In this document: piece after piece, positions 46,892-59,398 of the stretch | How the letters are laid out: the number at the start of each line of letters is the position of its first letter | How positions within the stretch are numbered: position 1 is the stretch's first letter | NCBI RefSeq assembly: GCF_964355755.1 | Contig: NC_092675.1 | Location: 13,097,312 to 13,161,311 of the forward strand | Length of the DNA stretch: 64,000 bases | Direction of reading: 5' to 3' | Source: Antedon mediterranea | Taxonomy: Eukaryota; Echinodermata; Crinoidea; Comatulida; Antedonidae | Notes under the pieces: model-generated | The model's database searches: none | What the model was told of the DNA's origin: nothing | Seen by the model: the letters and a program-made list of their open reading frames with translations, nothing else | Made by a program: the position numbers and the translations under genes

Positions 46892-49800
46892 GTTTTAGAC
46901 CAATTTGTGCATTTCGATGAAACTTGATTACACAAAAACATCAACGTGCTTAAAATCACATTATAAACCGTTTTAGACCATTTTGAGCATTTCGAAAACA
47001 CTTTTCACACAAAAACATCAAAGAGCACAAAATAGCTTAATATCGTATTTAAAAACGTTTTAGACCATTTTTTGAGCATTTAGACAAAACTTTTTCACAC
47101 AAAACACCAAAGTGCTTAGAATAGCTTCAAATCGCATTTGGAGACGTTTTAGACCATTTTGTGACTTTCGAAAAAACTTATCAACATAAAAACACCAAAG
47201 GGTTTAGAATAGCTTCAAATCGCATTTGGAGACGTTTTAGACCATTTTGTGATTTTTGAAAAAACTTGTTAACATAAAAACACCAAAGTGCTTAGAATAG
47301 CTTCAAATCACATTTGGAGACGTTTTAGACCATTTTGTGATTTTCGAAAAAACTTGTTAACATAAAAACACGAAAGTGCTTAGAATAGCTTCAAATCGCA
47401 TTTGGAAACGTTTTAGACCATTTTGTGATTTTCGAAAAAGATTGTTAACATAAAAACACCAAAGTGCTTAGAATCACAATATAAACCGTTTTAGACCATT
47501 TTGAGCATTTCGATAACAATTTTCACACAAAAACATCAAAGAGCACAAAATAGCTTAATATCGTATTTAAAAATGTTTTAGACCATTTTGAGCATTTAGA
47601 TAAAATTTTTCACACAAAACACCAAAGTGCTTAGAAAAGCTTCAAATCGCATTTGGAGACGGTTTAGACCATTTTGTGATTTTGAAAAAACTTGTTAACA
47701 TAAAAACACCAAAGTGCTTAGAATAGCTTCAAATCGCATTTGGAGACGTTTTAGACCATTTTGTGATTTTCGAAAAAACTTGTTAACATAAAAACACCAA
47801 AGTGCTTAGAATAGCTTCAAATCGCATTTGGAGACGTTTTAGACCATTTTGTGATTTTCGAAAAAACTTGTTAACATAAAAACACCAAAGTGCTTAGAAT
47901 AGCTTCAAATCGTATTTGGAGACGTTTTAGACCATTTTGAGATTTTCGAAAAAACTTGGTTACACAAAAACATCAAAGTGCTTAAAATCACATTATAAAC
48001 CGTTTTAGACCATTTTGAGCATTTCGATAACACTTTTCACACAAAAACATCAAAGAGCACAAAATAGCTTAATATCGTATTTAAAAACGTTTTAGACCAT
48101 TTTGAGCATTTCGACAAAACTTTTTCACACAAAACACCAAAGTGCTTAGAATAGCTTCAAATCGCATTTGGAGACGTTTTAGACCAATTTGTGCATTTCG
48201 ATGAAACTTGATTACACAAAAACATCAAAGTGCTTAAAATCACATTATAAACCGTTTTAGACCATTTTGAGCATTTCGATAACACTTTTCACACAAAAAC
48301 ATCAAAGAGCACAAAATAGCTTAATATCGTATTTAAAAACGTTTTAGACCATTTTGAGCATTTAGACAAAACTTTTTCACACAAAACACCAAAGTGCTTA
48401 GAATAGCTTCAAATCGCATTTGGAGACGTTTTAGAACATTTTGTGTTTTTCGAAAAAAACTGTTAACATAAAAACACCAAAGTGCTTAGAATAGCTTCAA
48501 ATCGCATTTGGAGACGTTTTAGAACATTTTGTGTTCTTCGAAAAAACCTGTTAACATAAAAACACCAAAGTGCTTAGAATAGCTTCAAATCGCATTTGGA
48601 GACGTTTTAGACCATTTTGTGATTTTTGAAAAAACCTGTTAACATAAAAACACCAAAGTTCTTAGAATAGCTTCAAATCACATTTGGAGACGTTTTAGAC
48701 CATTTTGTGATTTTCGAAAAAACTTGTTAACATAAAAACACGAAAGTGCTTAGAATAGCTTCAAATCGCATTTGGAAACGTTTTAGACCATTTTGTGATT
48801 TTCGAAAAAGATTGTTAACATAAAAACACCAAAGTGCTTAGAATCACAATATAAACCGTTTTAGACCATTTTGAGCATTTCGATAACAATTTTCACACAA
48901 AAACATCAAAGAGCACAAAATAGCTTAATATCGTATTTAAAAATGTTTTAGACCATTTTGAGCATTTAGATAAAATTTTTCACACAAAACACCAAAGTGC
49001 TTAGAATAGCTTCAAATCGCATTTGAAGACGGTTTAGACCATTTTGTGATTTTGAAAAAACTTGTTAACATAAAAACACCAAAGTGCTAAGAATAGCTTC
49101 AAATCGCATTTGGAGACGTTTTAGACCATTTTGTGATTTTCGAAAAAACTTGTTAACATAAAAACACCAAAGTGCTTAGAATAGCTTCAAATCGTATTTG
49201 GAGACGTTTTAGACCATTTTGAGATTTTCGAAAAAACTTGGTTACACAAAAACATCAAAGTGCTTAAAATCACATTATAAACCGTTTTAGACCATTTTGA
49301 ACATTTCGATAACACTTTTCACACAAAAACATCAAAGAGCACAAAATAGCTTAATATCGTATTTAAAAACGTTTTAGACCTTTTTAAGCATTTCGACAAA
49401 ACTTTTTCACACAAAACACCAAAGTGCTTAGAATAGCTTCAAATCGCATTTGGAGACGTTTTAGACCAATTTGTGCATTTCGATGAAACTTGATTACACA
49501 AAAACATCAACGTGCTTAAAATGACATTATAAACCGTTTTAGACCATTTTGAGCATTTCGATAACACTTTTCACACAAAAACATCAAAGAGCACAAAATA
49601 GCTTAATATCGTATTTAAAAACGTTTTAGACCATTTTGAGCATTTAGACAAAACTTTTTCACACAAAACACCAAAGTGCTTAGAATAGCTTCAAATCGCA
49701 TTTGGAGACGTTTTAGACCATTTTGTGATTTTTGAAAAAACTTGTTAACATAAAAACACCAAAGTGCTTAGAATAGCTTCAAATCACATTTGGAGACGTT

Positions 49801-49972
49801 TTAGACCATTTTGTGATTTTCGAAAAAACTTATCAACATAAAAACACCAAAGGGTTTAGAATAGCTTCAAATCGCATTTGGAGACGTTTTAGACCATTTT
49901 GTGATTTTGAAAAAACTTGTTAACATAAAAACACCAAAGTGCTTAGAATAGCTTCAAATCGCATTTGGAGAC

Positions 49973-50050
49973 GTTTTAGACTATTTTGTGATTTTCGAAA
50001 AAACTTGTTAACATAAAAACACCAAAGTGCTTAAAATCACATTATAAACC
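49973..50050. repeat. A/B fusion monomer (78 bp)
   Basis: The A front with GACTATTTTGTG runs through CACCAAAGTGCTTAAAATCA into a B back. At the matching place 58253-58418 there are two monomers, A then B, so 88 bp were removed by exchange between A and B within the shared CAAAGTGCTTA. Confidence 0.88.
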
Positions 50051-50729
50051 GTTTTAGACCATTTTGAGAATTTCGATAACACTTTTCACACAAAAACATC
50101 AAAGAGCACAAAATAGCTTAATATCGTATTTAAAAACGTTTTAGACCATTTTGAGCATTTCGACAAAACTTTTTCACACAAAACACCAAAGTGCGTAGAA
50201 TAGCTTCAAATCGCATTTGGAGACGTTTTAGACCAATTTGTGCATTTCGATGAAACTTGATTACACAAAAACATCAAAGTGCTTAAAATCACATTATAAA
50301 CCGTTTTAGACCATTTTGAGCATTTCGATAACACTTTTCACACAAAAACATCAAAGAGCACAAAATAGCTTAATATCGTATTTAAAAACGTTTTAGACCA
50401 TTTTGAGCATTTAGACAAAACTTTTTCACACAAAACACCAAAGTGCTTAGAATAGCTTCAAATCGCATTTGGAGACGTTTTAGACCATTTTGTGCATTTC
50501 GATGAAACTTGGTTACACAAAAACATCAAAGTGCTTAAAATCACATTATAAATCGTTTTAGACCATTTTGAGCATTTCGACAAAACTTTTTCACACAAAA
50601 TACCAAAGTGCTTAGAATAGCTTCAAATCGCATTTGGAGACGTTTTAGACCATTTTGTGATTTTCGAAAAAACTTTTTAACATAAAAACACCAAAGTGCT
50701 TAGAATAGCTTCAAATCACATTTGGAGAC

Positions 50730-50767
50730 ATTTTAGACCATAAGTGCTTAGAATCACATTATAAACC
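50730..50767. repeat. Truncated 38-bp monomer 12
   Basis: The box begins ATTTTAGACC, then ATAAGTGC; upstream of block R copy 3. Confidence 0.92.
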
Positions 50768-51029
50768 GTTTTAGACCATTTTGAGCATTTCGATAACAAT
50801 TTTCACACAAAAACATCAAAGAGCACAAAATAGCTTAATATCGTATTTAAAAATGTTTTAGACCATTTTGAGCATTTAGATAAAACTTTTTCACACAAAA
50901 CACCAAAGTGCTTAGAATAGCTTCAAATCGCATTTGGAGACGTTTTAGACCAATTTGTGATTTTTGAAAAAACTTGTTAACATAAAAACACCAAAGTGCT
51001 TAGAATAGCTTCAAATCACATTTGGAGAC

Positions 51030-53733
51030 GTTTTAGACCATTTTGTGATTTTGAACAAACTTGTTAACATAAAAACACCAAAGTGCTTAGAATAGCTTCA
51101 AATCGTATTTGGAGACGTTTTAGACCATTTTGAGATTTTCGAAAAAACTTGGTTACACAAAAACATCAAAGTGCTTAAAATCACATTATAAACCGTTTTA
51201 GACCATTTTGAGCATTTCGATAACACTTTTCACACAAAAACATCAAAGAGCACAAAATAGCTTAATATCGTATTTAAAAACGTTTTAGACCATTTTGAGC
51301 ATTTCGACAAAACTTTTTCACACAAAACACCAAAGTGCTTAGAATAGCTTCAAATCGCATTTGGAGACGTTTTAGACCAATTTGTGCATTTCGATGAAAC
51401 TTGATTACACAAAAACATCAAAGTGCTTAAAATCACATTATAAAACGTTTTAGACCATTTTGAGCATTTCGATAACACTTTTCACACAAAAACATCAAAG
51501 AGCACAAAATAGCTTAATATCGTATTTAAAAACGTTTTAGACCATTTTGAGCATTTAGACAAAACTTTTTCACACAAAACACCAAAGTGCTTAGAATAGC
51601 TTCAAATCGCATTTGGAGACGTTTTAGACCATTTTGTGCATTTCGATGAAACTTGGTTACACAAAAACATCAAAGTGCTTAAAATCACATTATAAATCGT
51701 TTTAGACCATTTTGAGCATTTCGACAAAACTTTTTCACACAAAATACCAAAGTGCTTAGAATAGCTTCAAATCGCATTTGGAGACGTTTTAGACCATTTT
51801 GTGATTTTCGAAAAAACTTTTTAACATAAAAACACCAAAGTGCTTAGATTAGCTTCAAATCACATTTGGAGACATTTTAGACCATTTTGTGATTTTCGAA
51901 AAAACTTGTTAACATAAAAACACGAAGTGCTTAGAATAGCTTCAAATCGCATTTGGAAACGTTTTAGACCATTTTGTGATTTTCGAAAAAACTTGTTAAC
52001 ATAAAAACACGAAAGTGCTTAGAATAGCTTCAAATCGCATTTGGAAACGTTTTAGACCATTTTGTGATTTTCGAAAAAAAATTGTTAACATAAAAACACC
52101 AAAGTGTTTAGAATAGCTTCAAATCGCATTTGGAGACGTTTTAGACCAATTTGTGATTTTCGAAAAAACTTATCAACATAAAAACACCAAAGGGTTTAGA
52201 ATAGCTTCAAATCGCATTTGGAGACGTTTTAGACCATTTTGTGATTTTGAAAAAACTCGTTAACATAAAAACACCAAAGTGCTTAGAATAGCTTCAAATC
52301 GCATTTGGAGACGTTTTAGACCATTTTGTGATTTTCGAAAAAACTTGTTAACATAAAAACACCAAAGTGCTTAGAATAGCTTCAAATCGTATTTGGAGAC
52401 GTTTTAGACCATTTTGAGATTTTCGAAAAAACTTGGTTACACAAAAACATCAAAGTGCTTAAAATCACATTATAAACCGTTTTAGACCATTTTGAGCATT
52501 TCGGTAACACTTTTCACACAAAAACATCAAAGAGCACAAAATAGCTTAATATCGTATTTAAAAACGTTTTAGACCATTTTGAGCCTTTAGACAAAACTTT
52601 TTCACACAAAACACCAAAGTGCTTAGAATAGCTTCAAATCGCATTTGGAGACGTTTTAGACCATTTTGTGCATTTCGATGAAACTTGGTTACACAAAAAC
52701 ATCAAAGTGCTTAAAATCACATTATAAATCGTTTTAGACCATTTTGAGCATTTCGACAAAACTTTTTCACACAAAATACCAAAGTGCTTAGAATAGCTTC
52801 AAATCGCATTTGGAGACGTTTTAGACCATTTTGTGATTTTCGAAAAAACTTTTTAACATAAAAACACCAAAGTGCTTAGAATAGCTTCAAATCACATTTG
52901 GAGACGTTTTAGACCATAAGTGCTTAGAATCACATTATAAACCGTTTTAGACCATTTTGAGCATTTCGATAACAATTTTCACACAAAAACATCAAAGAGC
53001 ACAAAATAGCTTAATATCGTATTTAAAAATGTTTTAGACCATTTTGAGCATTTAGATAAAACTTTTTCACACAAAACACCAAAGTGCTTAGAATAGCTTC
53101 AAATCGCATTTGGAGACGTTTTAGACCATTTTGTGATTTTTGAAAAAACTTGTTAACATAAAAACACCAAAGTGCTTAGAATAGCTTCAAATCACATTTG
53201 GAGACGTTTTAGACCATTTTGTGATTTTCGAAAAAACTTGTTAACATAAAAACACGAAAGTGCTTAGAATAGCTTCAAATCGCATTTGGAAACGTTTTAG
53301 ACCATTTAGTGATTTTCGAAAAAACTTGTTAACATAAAAACACGAAAGTGCTTAGAATAGCTTCAAATCGCATTTGGAAACGTTTTAGACCATTTTGTGA
53401 TTTTCGAAAAAAATTGTTAACATAAAAACACCAAAGTGTTTAGAATAGCTTCAAATCGCATTTGGAGACGTTTTAGACCAATTTGTGATTTTCGAAAAAA
53501 CTTATCAACATAAAAACACCAAAGGGTTTAGAATAGCTTCAAATCGCATTTGGAGACGTTTTAGACCATTTTGTGATTTTCGAAAAAACTTGTTAACATA
53601 AAAACACGAAAGTGCTTAGAATAGCTTCAAATCGCATTTGGAAACGTTTTAGACCATTTTGTGATTTTCGAAAAAACTTGTTAACATAAAAACATGAAAG
53701 TGCTTAGAATAGCTTCAAATCGTATTTGGAGAC
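51030..53733. repeat. Block R, copy 3 (2704 bp)
   Basis: Offset 9983 to copy 2 before its E'-F gap and 9632 after both changes. It lacks 516 bp after 51.95 kb relative to copies 1 and 4: B2, C2, D2 and three A monomers (78+87+87+264). It shares ATTATAAAACG with copy 1. Confidence 0.9.
52906..52943. repeat. Truncated 38-bp monomer 13
   Basis: Same joint, block R copy 3. Confidence 0.92.
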
Positions 53734-55949
53734 GTTTTAGACCATTTTGTGATTTTCGAAAAAAACTGTTAACATAAAAACACCAAAGTGCTTAGAATAG
53801 CTTCAAATCGCATTTGTAGATGTTTTAGAACATTTTGTGTTCTTCGAAAAAACCTGTTAACATAAAAACACCAAAGTGCTTAGAATAGCTTCAAATCGCA
53901 TTTGGAGACGTTTTAGACCATTTTGTGATTTTTGAAAAAACTTGTTAACATAAAAACACCAAAGTGCTTAGAATAGCTTCAAATCACATTTGGAGACGTT
54001 TTAGACCATTTTGTGATTTTCGAAAAAACTTGTTAACATAAAAACACGAAAGTGGTTAGAATAGCTTCAAATCGCATTTGGAAACGTTTTAGACCATTTT
54101 GTGATTTTCGAAAAAGATTGTTAACATAAAAACACCAAAGTGCTTAGAATCACAATATAAACCGTTTTAGACCATTTTGAGCATTTCGATAACAATTTTC
54201 ACACAAAAACATCAAAGAGCACAAAATAGCTTAATATCGTATTTAAAAATGTTTTAGACCATTTTGAGCATTTAGATAAAACTTTTTCACACAAAACACC
54301 AAAGTGCTTAGAATAGCTTCAAATCGCATTTGGAGACGGTTTAGACCATTTTGTGATTTTGAAAAAACTTGTTAACATAAAAACACCAAAGTGCTTAGAA
54401 TAGCTTCAAATCGCATTTGGAGACGTTTTAGACCATTTTGTGATTTTCGAAAGAACTTGTTAACATAAAAACACCAAAGTGCTTAGAATAGCTTCAAATC
54501 GTATTTGGAGACGTTTTAGACCATTTTGAGATTTTCGAAAAATCTTGGTTACACAAAAACATCAAAGTGCTTAAAATCACATTATAAACCGTTTTAGACC
54601 ATTTTGAACATTTCGATAACACTTTTCACACAAAAACATCAAAGAGCACAAAATAGCTTAATATCGTATTTAAAAACGTTTTAGACCATTTTGAGCATTT
54701 CGACAAAACTTTTTCACACAAAACACCAAAGTGCTTAGAATAGCTTCAAATCGCATTAGGAGACGTTTTAGACCAATTTGTGCATTTCGATGAAACTTGA
54801 TTACACAAAAACATCAACGTGCTTAAAATCACATTATAAACCGTTTTAGACCATTTTGAGCATTTCGATAACACTTTTCACACAAAAACATCAAAGAGCA
54901 CAAAATAGCTTAATATCGTATTTAAAAACGTTTTAGACCATTTTGAGCATTTAGACAAAACTTTTTCACACAAAACACCAAAGTGCTTAGAATAGCTTCA
55001 AATCGCATTTGGAGACGTTTTAGACCATTTTGTGCATTTCGATGAAGCTTGGTTACACAAAAACATCAAAGTGCTTAAAATCACATTATAAATCGTTTTA
55101 GACCATTTTGAGCATTTCGACAAAACTTTTTCACACAAAATACCAAAGGGCTTAGAATAGCTTCAAATCGCATTTGGAGACGTTTTAGACCATTTTGTGA
55201 TTTTCGAAAAAACTTTTTAACATAAAAACACCAAAGTGCTTAGAATAGCTTCAAATCACATTTGGAGACGTTTTAGACCATTTTGTGATTTTCGAAAAAA
55301 CTTGTTAACATAAAAACACGAAAGTGCTTAGAATAGCTTCAAATCGCATTTGGAAACGTTTTAGACCATTTTGTGATTTTCGAAAAAACTTGGTTACACA
55401 AAAACATCAAAGTGCTTAAAATCACATTATAAACCGTTTTAGACCATTTTGAGCATTTCGATAACACTTTTCACACAAAAACATCAAAGAGCACAAAATA
55501 GCTTAATATCGTATTTAAAAACGTTTTAGACCATTTTGAGCATTTAGACAAAACTTTTTCACACAAAACACCAAAGTGCTTAGAATAGCTTCAAATCGCA
55601 TTTGGAGACGTTTTAGACCATTTTGTGCATTTCGATGAAACTTGGTTACACAAAAACATCAAAGTGCTTAAAATCACATTATAAATCGTTTTAGACCATT
55701 TTGAGCATTTCGACAAAACTTTTTCACACAAAATACCAAAGTGCTTAGAATAGCTTCAAATCGCATTTGGAGACGTTTTAGACCATTTTGTGATTTTCGA
55801 AAAAACTTTTTAACATAAAAACACCAAAGTGCTTAGAATAGCTTCAAATCACATTTGGAGACATTTTAGACCATTTTGTGATTTTCGAAAAAACTTGTTA
55901 ACATAAAAACACGAAGTGCTTAGAATAGCTTCAAATCGCATTTGGAAAC

Positions 55950-56027
55950 GTTTTAGACCATTTTGTGATTTTCGAAAAAAATTGTTAACATAAAAACACC
56001 AAAGTGCTTAGAATCACATTATAAACC
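55950..56027. repeat. B2 monomer joined to a C (not C2) monomer
   Basis: B2 is followed at 56028 by C with AACACTTTTCAC and AAAAACG, whereas elsewhere it is followed by C2 (AACAATTTTCAC, AAAAATG). It marks the left breakpoint of the copy of block S. Confidence 0.82.
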
Positions 56028-59000
56028 GTTTTAGACCATTTTGAGCATTTCGATAACACTTTTCACACAAAAACATCAAAGAGCACAAAATAGCTTAATA
56101 TCGTATTTAAAAACGTTTTAGACCATTTTTTGAGCATTTAGACAAAACTTTTTCACACAAAACACCAAAGTGCTTAGAATAGCTTCAAATCGCATTTGGA
56201 GACGTTTTAGACCATTTTGTGATTTTCGAAAAAACTTATCAACATAAAAACACCAAAAGGTTTAGAATAGCTTCAAATCGCATTTGGAGACGTTTTAGAC
56301 CATTTTGTGATTTTTGAAAAAACTTGTTAACATAAAAACACCAAAGTGCTTAGAATAGCTTCAAGACACATTTGGAGACGTTTTAGACCATTTTGTGATT
56401 TTCGAAAAAACTTGTTAACATAAAAACACGAAAGTGCTTAGAATAGCTTCAAATCGCATTTGGAAACGTTTTAGACCATTTTGTGATTTTCGAAAAAGAT
56501 TGTTAACATAAAAACACCAAAGTGCTTAGAATCACAATATAAACCGTTTTAGACCATTTTGAGCATTTCGATAACAATTTTCACACAAAAACATCAAAGA
56601 GCACAAAATAGCTTAATATCGTATTTAAAAATGTTTTAGACCATTTTGAGCATTTAGATAAAATTTTTCACACAAAACACCAAAGTGCTTAGAATAGCTT
56701 CAAATCGCATTTGGAGACGGTTTAGACCATTTTGTGATTTTGAAAAAACTTGTTAACATAAAAACACCAAAGTGCTTAGAATAGCTTCAAATCGCATTTG
56801 GAGACGTTTTAGACCATTTTGTGATTTTCGAAAAAACTTGTTAACATAAAAACACCAAAGTGCTTAGAATAGCTTCAAATCGTATTTGGAGACGTTTTAG
56901 ACCATTTTGAGATTTTCGAAAAAACTTGGTTACACAAAAACATCAAAGTGCTTAAAATCACATTATAAACCGTTTTAGACCATTTTGAACATTTCGATAA
57001 CACTTTTCACACAAAAACATCAAAGAGCACAAAATAGCTTAATATCGTATTTAAAAACGTTTTAGACCATTTTGAGCATTTCGACAAAACTTTTTCACAC
57101 AAAACACCAAAGTGCTTAGAATAGCTTCAAATCGCATTTGGAGACGTTTTAGACCAATTTGTGCATTTCGATGAAACTTGATTACACAAAAACATCAACG
57201 TGCTTAAAATCACATTATAAACCGTTTTAGACCATTTTGAGCATTTCGATAACACTTTTCACACAAAAACATCAAAGAGCACAAAATAGCTTAATATCGT
57301 ATTTAAAAACGTTTTAGACCATTTTGAGCATTTAGACAAAACTTTTTCACACAAAACACCAAAGTGCTTAGAATAGCTTCAAATCGCATTTGGAGACGTT
57401 TTAGACCATTTTGTGCATTTCGATGAAACTTGGTTACACAAAAACATCAAAGTGCTTAAAATCACATTATAAATCGTTTTAGACCATTTTGAGCATTTCG
57501 ACAAAACTTTTTCACACAAAATACCAAAGGGCTTAGAATAGCTTCAAATCGCATTTGGAGACGTTTTAGACCATTTTGTGATTTTCGAAAAAACTTTTTA
57601 ACATAAAAAGACCAAAGTGCTTAGAATAGCTTCAAATCACATTTGGAGACGTTTTAGACCATTTTGTGATTTTCGAAAAAACTTGTTAACATAAAAACAC
57701 GAAAGTGCTTAGAATAGCTTCAAATCGCATTTGGAAACGTTTTAGACCATTTTGTGATTTTCGAAAAAAATTGTTAACATAAAAACACCAAAGTGCTTAG
57801 AATCACATTATAAACCGTTTTAGACCATTTTGAGCATTTCGATAACAATTTTCACACAAAAACATCAAAGAGCACAAAATAGCTTAATATCGTATTTAAA
57901 AATGTTTTAGACCATTTTGAGCATTTAGATAAAACTTTTTCACACAAAACACCAAAGTGCTTAGAATAGCTTCAAATCGCATTTGGAGACGTTTTAGACC
58001 ATTTTGTGATTTTTGAAAAAACTTGTTAACATAAAAACACCAAAGTGCTTAGAATAGCTTCAAATCACATTTGGAGACGTTTTAGACCATTTTGTGATTT
58101 TCGAAAAAACTTATCAACATAAAAACACCAAAGGGTTTAGAATAGCTTCAAATCGCATTTGGAGACGTTTTAGACCATTTTGTGATTTTGAAAAAACTTG
58201 TTAACATAAAAACACCAAAGTGCTTAGAATAGCTTCAAATCGCATTTGGAGACGTTTTAGACTATTTTGTGATTTTCGAAAAAACTTGTTAACATAAAAA
58301 CACCAAAGTGCTTAGAATAGCTTCAAATCGTATTTGGAGACGTTTTAGACCATTTTGAGATTTTCGAAAAAACTTGGTTACACAAAAACATCAAAGTGCT
58401 TAAAATCACATTATAAACCGTTTTAGACCATTTTGAGAATTTCGATAACACTTTTCACACAAAAACATCAAAGAGCACAAAATAGCTTAATATCGTATTT
58501 AAAAACGTTTTAGACCATTTTGAGCATTTCGACAAAACTTTTTCACACAAAACACCAAAGTGCTTAGAATAGCTTCAAATCGCATTTGGAGACGTTTTAG
58601 ACCAATTTGTGCATTTCGATGAAACTTGATTACACAAAAACATCAAAGTGCTTAAAATCACATTATAAACCGTTTTAGACCATTTTGAGCATTTCGATAA
58701 CACTTTTCACACAAAAACATCAAAGAGCACAAAATAGCTTAATATCGTATTTAAAAACGTTTTAGACCATTTTGAGCATTTAGACAAAACTTTTTCACAC
58801 AAAACACCAAAGTGCTTAGAATAGCTTCAAATCGCATTTGGAGACGTTTTAGACCATTTTGTGCATTTCGATGAAACTTGGTTACACAAAAACATCAAAG
58901 TGCTTAAAATCACATTATAAATCGTTTTAGACCATTTTGAGCATTTCGACAAAACTTTTTCACACAAAATACCAAAGTGCTTAGAATAGCTTCAAATCGC

Positions 59001-59098
59001 ATTTGGAGACGTTTTAGACCATTTTGTGATTTTCGAAAAAACTTTTTAACATAAAAACACCAAAGTGCTTAGAATAGCTTCAAATCACATTTGGAGAC

Positions 59099-59136
59099 AT
59101 TTTAGACCAAAAGTGCTTAGAATCACATTATAAACC
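59099..59136. repeat. Truncated 38-bp monomer 14, T-to-A version
   Basis: Same single-base version as 40747, at the block S offset of 18352. Confidence 0.9.
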
Positions 59137-59398
59137 GTTTTAGACCATTTTGAGCATTTCGATAACAATTTTCACACAAAAACATCAAAGAGCACAAAAT
59201 AGCTTAATATCGTATTTAAAAATGTTTTAGACCATTTTGAGCATTTAGATAAAACTTTTTCACACAAAACACCAAAGTGCTTAGAATAGCTTCAAATCGC
59301 ATTTGGAGACGTTTTAGACCAATTTGTGATTTTTGAAAAAACTTGTTAACATAAAAACACCAAAGTGCTTAGAATAGCTTCAAATCACATTTGGAGAC

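Larger units (their letters stand above)
44102..56027. repeat. Mosaic satellite region, 11.9 kb
   Basis: The same modules occur in a changing order. 44.1-45.3 kb is B C D E C D E' F A A B2 C2 D2. 45.3-46.5 kb repeats this with AAAAAGACC (about 46089). 46.5-47.8 kb resembles 37.2-38.4 kb. 47.84-48.9 kb resembles 27.25-28.3 kb. 49-50.7 kb is again A/B-C-D/E-C-D. 51030-53733 is block R copy 3. 53.7-54.9 kb follows 36.6-37.7 kb. GATGAAGCTTGG at 55044 is shared only with 44633. No gene. Confidence 0.86.
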
